From: an uncultured Actinomycetes bacterium
Lineage (GTDB): Bacteria; Actinomycetota; Coriobacteriia; Coriobacteriales; RUG844
Assembly (NCBI GenBank): GCA_900313875.1
Contig: OMSY01000142.1
Coordinates: 1 to 9,427, forward strand
Length of the DNA stretch: 9,427 bases
Direction: 5' to 3'
In this document: one piece after another, positions 7,331-9,427 of the stretch
Numbering within the stretch: position 1 is the stretch's first letter
Layout: each line of letters starts with the position of its first letter
The notes under the pieces: generated by a model
What the model was told of the DNA's origin: nothing
The model's input: only the letters and a program-made list of their open reading frames with translations
Databases searched by the model: none
Translations under genes and position numbers: made by a program

Positions 7331-8507
7331 CCGTCTGCCCTCCCCATGACCTGCCTGTTCCGGCATCCACCGTACACCAACGCCGGCTCCCGAGGCGCAT
7401 CGCCTCGGCTGCAACGTCCTCCTCGGCGGTGATGCACACCTTGGCACCCTCCGCACGCAGCTCGGCGGCAAGCCTGAACACGGAAGCGGAATCGGAACCA
7501 CCCACGACCACATCGGGCGTGCGCTTGCGCAGCAGCTCGCCCTGCTCGGCAAGCGCTTGCATGACCCGCTCCAACGAGAAGGCGAAGCCCGCAGCGGGAA
7601 GGTCCCGACCATATGAGGCGAGCATCGTATCGTAGCGGCCGCCGGAACCGAGCGCCGTGCCGGAACCGGGAGCATAGGCCTCGATCACGAGGCCGGTGTA
7701 GTAATCGAACGAGGTGAGTATGGAGAAATCGACGACCACATGCTCGGTGACGTCGCACGCCTCGAGGATATCCCAGGTCTCGAGGAGGGAGATGGGCACC
7801 TGCGGGCATCCGAGCTCCCCCATCATCGCACGGCAACCCTCGATGGCCTCCCGTCCCCCACGCAGATGGGGCAGCTCGCGCAACGCCTCCCCGAAACCGT
7901 CGGCCACACCCTCCGCACGGGAGAGTTCCTCGAGCTCCACGAAGTTGGAGGTGTGGTAGGCGGAAAGCACCGCACGCTCCCATCCGCCGTCCATGCACGC
8001 ACCGGCGATGAGCGCATGGAGGACGTCCACGGAGCAGATGACCACGGTGAAATCCCTGAGACCGCATGCGGCGAGCGCCTCCACGAAGATCGAGATGACC
8101 TCCGCATCGGCCTCGATGCCGACAAGACCGATGGATTCGATGCCGAGCTGGGTGACCTCGCGCGCCTGCGCCCGGAGGTTCTCCTCCTCGCGGAACACGG
8201 TCTCCTTGTAACGGAACCTGAACGGCCCCTCCTCGCTGGAAAGGCGACTCGCCACCAGCCGTGCGATGGGCACGGTGACGTCCGGCCGCAACGCCAGGAC
8301 CCTGCCGTCCGAATCGAACAGGGAGATGGGCTTGGCGGTCACGCCGCCAGCGGCCTCCATGGTCTCGAGCACCTCGAGCGCCGGTGTCTCGATGGGCATG
8401 TAGCCCCATGATGCGAAGCAATCCTGGACATCATCGTTGATGGAAGCGCGCCATGCCGCCTCATCGGGAAGGACGTCCCGGAACCCGCGTGGTGTCTGCG
8501 GAAGCAT
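7323..8507 (-). CDS. hisZ: ATP phosphoribosyltransferase regulatory subunit HisZ
   Basis: HisZ is a paralogue of histidyl-tRNA synthetase that has no tRNA charging role; it forms a hetero-octamer with short HisG, activates it and carries the histidine feedback site. The 394-aa protein opens with LPQTPRGFRDVLPDEA. It has LALRPDVTVPIARL (71-84), a motif-2-like FRFRYKETVFREEEN (96-110), REVTQLGIESIG, DYYTGLVIEAYAP (268-280), GSGGRYDTM, and a motif-3-like AAGFAFSLERVM (305-316). A C-terminal stretch from about 331 (PDVVVGGSDSASVFRLAAELR) resembles the anticodon-binding domain fold of HisRS but is only about 60 aa. Its position next to hisG and these deviations from HisRS motifs favour HisZ over hisS. 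The ATG at 8507 follows GAGGAGGAAC; a GTG at 8540 lies inside the putative operator and is unlikely. This is the first gene of the operon. Confidence 0.94.
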   Translation of the reverse strand: MLPQTPRGFRDVLPDEAAWRASINDDVQDCFASWGYMPIETPALEVLETMEAAGGVTAKPISLFDSDGRVLALRPDVTVPIARLVASRLSSEEGPFRFRYKETVFREEENLRAQAREVTQLGIESIGLVGIEADAEVISIFVEALAACGLRDFTVVICSVDVLHALIAGACMDGGWERAVLSAYHTSNFVELEELSRAEGVADGFGEALRELPHLRGGREAIEGCRAMMGELGCPQVPISLLETWDILEACDVTEHVVVDFSILTSFDYYTGLVIEAYAPGSGTALGSGGRYDTMLASYGRDLPAAGFAFSLERVMQALAEQGELLRKRTPDVVVGGSDSASVFRLAAELRAEGAKVCITAEEDVAAEAMRLGSRRWCTVDAGTGRSWGGQTDE

Positions 8508-8519
8508 GTTCCTCCTCAT

Positions 8520-8529
8520 TACTCTAGTA
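8520..8529 (-). promoter_or_regulatory. possible operator, site 2 (dyad)
   Basis: The 10-bp dyad TACTAGAGTA (minus strand) lies between the predicted transcription start and the hisZ SD. It is close in sequence to site 1 (shared pattern YACTASAGTR) and 18 bp from it in the same orientation. It contains a CTAG core, as TrpR-family operators do; the link to a TrpR-like histidine regulator is only a guess. Confidence 0.4.
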
Positions 8530-8535
8530 CGGTAG

Positions 8536-8549
8536 AGCACTGTAGTGCT
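8536..8549 (-). promoter_or_regulatory. possible operator, site 1 (dyad at transcription start)
   Basis: The 14-bp dyad AGCACTACAGTGCT begins about seven bases after the -10 element, so it would cover the transcription start and first transcribed bases. That is a classic place for a repressor site. Its two arms match perfectly around a central AC, and its core resembles site 2. As RNA it would be a hairpin with an impossibly tight 2-nt loop, so a DNA site is the better reading. Confidence 0.5.
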
Positions 8550-8555
8550 AAAGTC

Positions 8556-8583
8556 ATTATCCGCATTCCCGTATCGGGGTCAA
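8556..8583 (-). promoter_or_regulatory. predicted sigma70-type promoter of the his operon
   Basis: On the minus strand TTGACC (-35, 8583-8578) and GATAAT (-10, 8561-8556) are separated by 16 nt, each one mismatch from consensus. The -35 starts five bases after the dnaE stop and sits in a GGGGTTGACCCC dyad (8576-8587). Transcription should start near 8549-8550, leaving a leader of about 42 nt before hisZ. That leader is too short for a T-box riboswitch or a his attenuator with a leader peptide. Confidence 0.65.
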
Positions 8584-8587
8584 CCCC

Positions 8588-9427
8588 TCATCTACGAACG
8601 GCCTCGCATGACAACGAGCCGAGCATGTCCGTGATCTCCGCGAAGAGGCCCGGCGACTTGGCATTGGTCGTCGTCGGGAGCTCCGCCCTGAACACCCTGC
8701 CATCACGCTGGTCGATGCGCAGGGACACCGCATCGCGCCCCGGATAACGCTGAAGCGTATCGGAGATGTGCGACATCAGCACCGGGTCGAGCTGGTCCGA
8801 GGAGAGCCTGATCTCGAAGACGCGGGCCTTGGTGTCCTCCTCGGTGAACGCAAGCCCCTCCATCTTGAAGACACGCATGCTCACCCCGCGGTCGTTCTTC
8901 TCGATGGCGCCTTCCACCTTCACGATGGCATCTTCCTCGAGCAGGTGACGGTAAGAATTGAATGATTTACCGAAAAGATTCACCTGGATCTCACCCTCGG
9001 TGTCCTCGAGTTGGAACTGCGCGTAGTTGTTGCCGTTCTTGGACTGCCTGATGGCGACCTGCGAGATGACCCCGGCGAACGTTCCCTTGAACCCGTCTGG
9101 CTTGTCCGAGATATCGAGGATCGAGCAGCTTGCCACATCCGCAAGGGCATGCACATAGGGGGAGAGCGGATGGTCGGACACATAGCGGCCGAGCATCTCC
9201 TTCTCGTAGGCGAGCTTGACCTTGCGGTCCCACTCCACCCCATCAGGGGCAGGGACCTCTTCCTTGAAGCCGAGCTCCTCGGCCTCCTCGTCGTCGAAGA
9301 TATCGAAGATGGAACCCTGCCCCGATTCCTGTTCCCTCTGCTTGCGTGAGAAGGACTCGAGCAGACTGCCATCGGCGATGAACCCCATCAACTGACGGCG
9401 GGTATAGCCGGTCGAGTCGAAGGCGCC
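8588..9427 (-). CDS. dnaE: DNA polymerase III alpha subunit, C-terminal part (5' end off window)
   Basis: This is the replicative DNA polymerase catalytic subunit, of which only the last 279 residues lie in the window, already open at the edge. The visible part begins with GAFDSTGYTRRQLM, the end of the helix-hairpin-helix region after the polymerase domain. An acidic linker (FDIFDDEEAEELGF) comes next, then the signature KLAYEKEMLGRYVSDHPLSPY. An OB-fold domain follows (GTFAGVISQVAIRQSKNGNNYAQFQLEDTEGEIQV in two blocks) and then a short C-terminal domain. The family usually has SGHPL where this has SDHPL. The protein ends in SCEAVRR with TGA at 8590-8588. This layout is that of dnaE1-type alpha, not PolC. 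It is the upstream neighbour of the his operon, 80 nt away, with no functional link. Confidence 0.95.
   Translation of the reverse strand, partial: GAFDSTGYTRRQLMGFIADGSLLESFSRKQREQESGQGSIFDIFDDEEAEELGFKEEVPAPDGVEWDRKVKLAYEKEMLGRYVSDHPLSPYVHALADVASCSILDISDKPDGFKGTFAGVISQVAIRQSKNGNNYAQFQLEDTEGEIQVNLFGKSFNSYRHLLEEDAIVKVEGAIEKNDRGVSMRVFKMEGLAFTEEDTKARVFEIRLSSDQLDPVLMSHISDTLQRYPGRDAVSLRIDQRDGRVFRAELPTTTNAKSPGLFAEITDMLGSLSCEAVRR

Noticed and set aside
6626..7432. Open frame of 268 codons on the plus strand opposite hisG
   Set aside because: Shadow of hisG and the end of hisZ; no domain.
7323..8540. hisZ read as hisS (histidyl-tRNA synthetase)
   Set aside because: Class II motifs diverge from HisRS (no typical motif-2 GRYREFHQ segment), the anticodon-binding domain is short, and it overlaps a short HisG that needs HisZ.
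8576..8587. GGGGTTGACCCC dyad as the dnaE terminator
   Set aside because: The stem is only 5 bp with a 2-nt loop, no U-run follows, and it contains the -35 element.
8508..8587. T-box riboswitch or his attenuator upstream of hisZ
   Set aside because: The leader is only about 42 nt, with no T-box sequence, no run of His codons and no terminator hairpin.

Overview
The window is a chromosomal stretch of a GC-rich bacterium in which every recognisable gene lies on the minus strand. It holds the 3' end of dnaE, then a nine-gene histidine biosynthesis operon (hisZ-hisG-hisD-hisC-hisB-hisH-hisA-hisF-hisI), then the 5' part of a lipoprotein N-acetylmuramoyl-L-alanine amidase that runs off the left edge. 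The GC-rich code, strong Shine-Dalgarno (SD) sequences, a short HisG paired with HisZ, a HisA that looks monofunctional, and a single-membrane-type lipoprotein amidase would fit a member of the Coriobacteriia (Actinomycetota) such as the Collinsella/Olsenella group. That placement is an inference from general character, not from a search.

Layout in the direction of transcription (right to left): dnaE C-terminus (9427 to 8588); an 80-nt gap with a sigma70-type promoter (TTGACC, 16 nt, GATAAT) and two related dyads at and just after the predicted transcription start; hisZ (8507 to 7323); hisG (7330 to 6638, overlapping hisZ by 8 bp); hisD (6626 to 5277); hisC (5277 to 4186, sharing one base with the hisD stop); a 108-nt gap with inverted repeats; hisB (4077 to 3490); hisH (3489 to 2836, GTG start directly abutting the hisB stop); hisA (2821 to 2096); a 133-nt gap with two clear stem-loops; hisF (1962 to 1198); hisI (1146 or 1167 to 832); an 85-nt gap with a 10-bp stem-loop; and the amidase (746 to beyond position 1).

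Together the his genes encode most of the path from PRPP and ATP to histidine: HisZ/HisG make phosphoribosyl-ATP, HisI opens the adenine ring of phosphoribosyl-AMP, HisA isomerises the product, HisH/HisF form imidazole glycerol phosphate synthase, HisB dehydrates, HisC transaminates, and HisD oxidises histidinol to histidine. Two steps have no gene here: phosphoribosyl-ATP pyrophosphatase (HisE) and histidinol-phosphate phosphatase (HisN or a PHP-type enzyme). HisI is not fused to HisE, and HisB is the single-domain dehydratase.

The catalytic residues of all nine his genes can be read in the sequence, and none looks broken. I see no mobile element, CRISPR array, RNA gene or novel multi-gene system. 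The points most worth a second look are the promoter/operator-like dyads ahead of hisZ, the two structured gaps inside an otherwise tightly packed operon, the His/Cys-rich tail of HisD, and the missing pathway steps.
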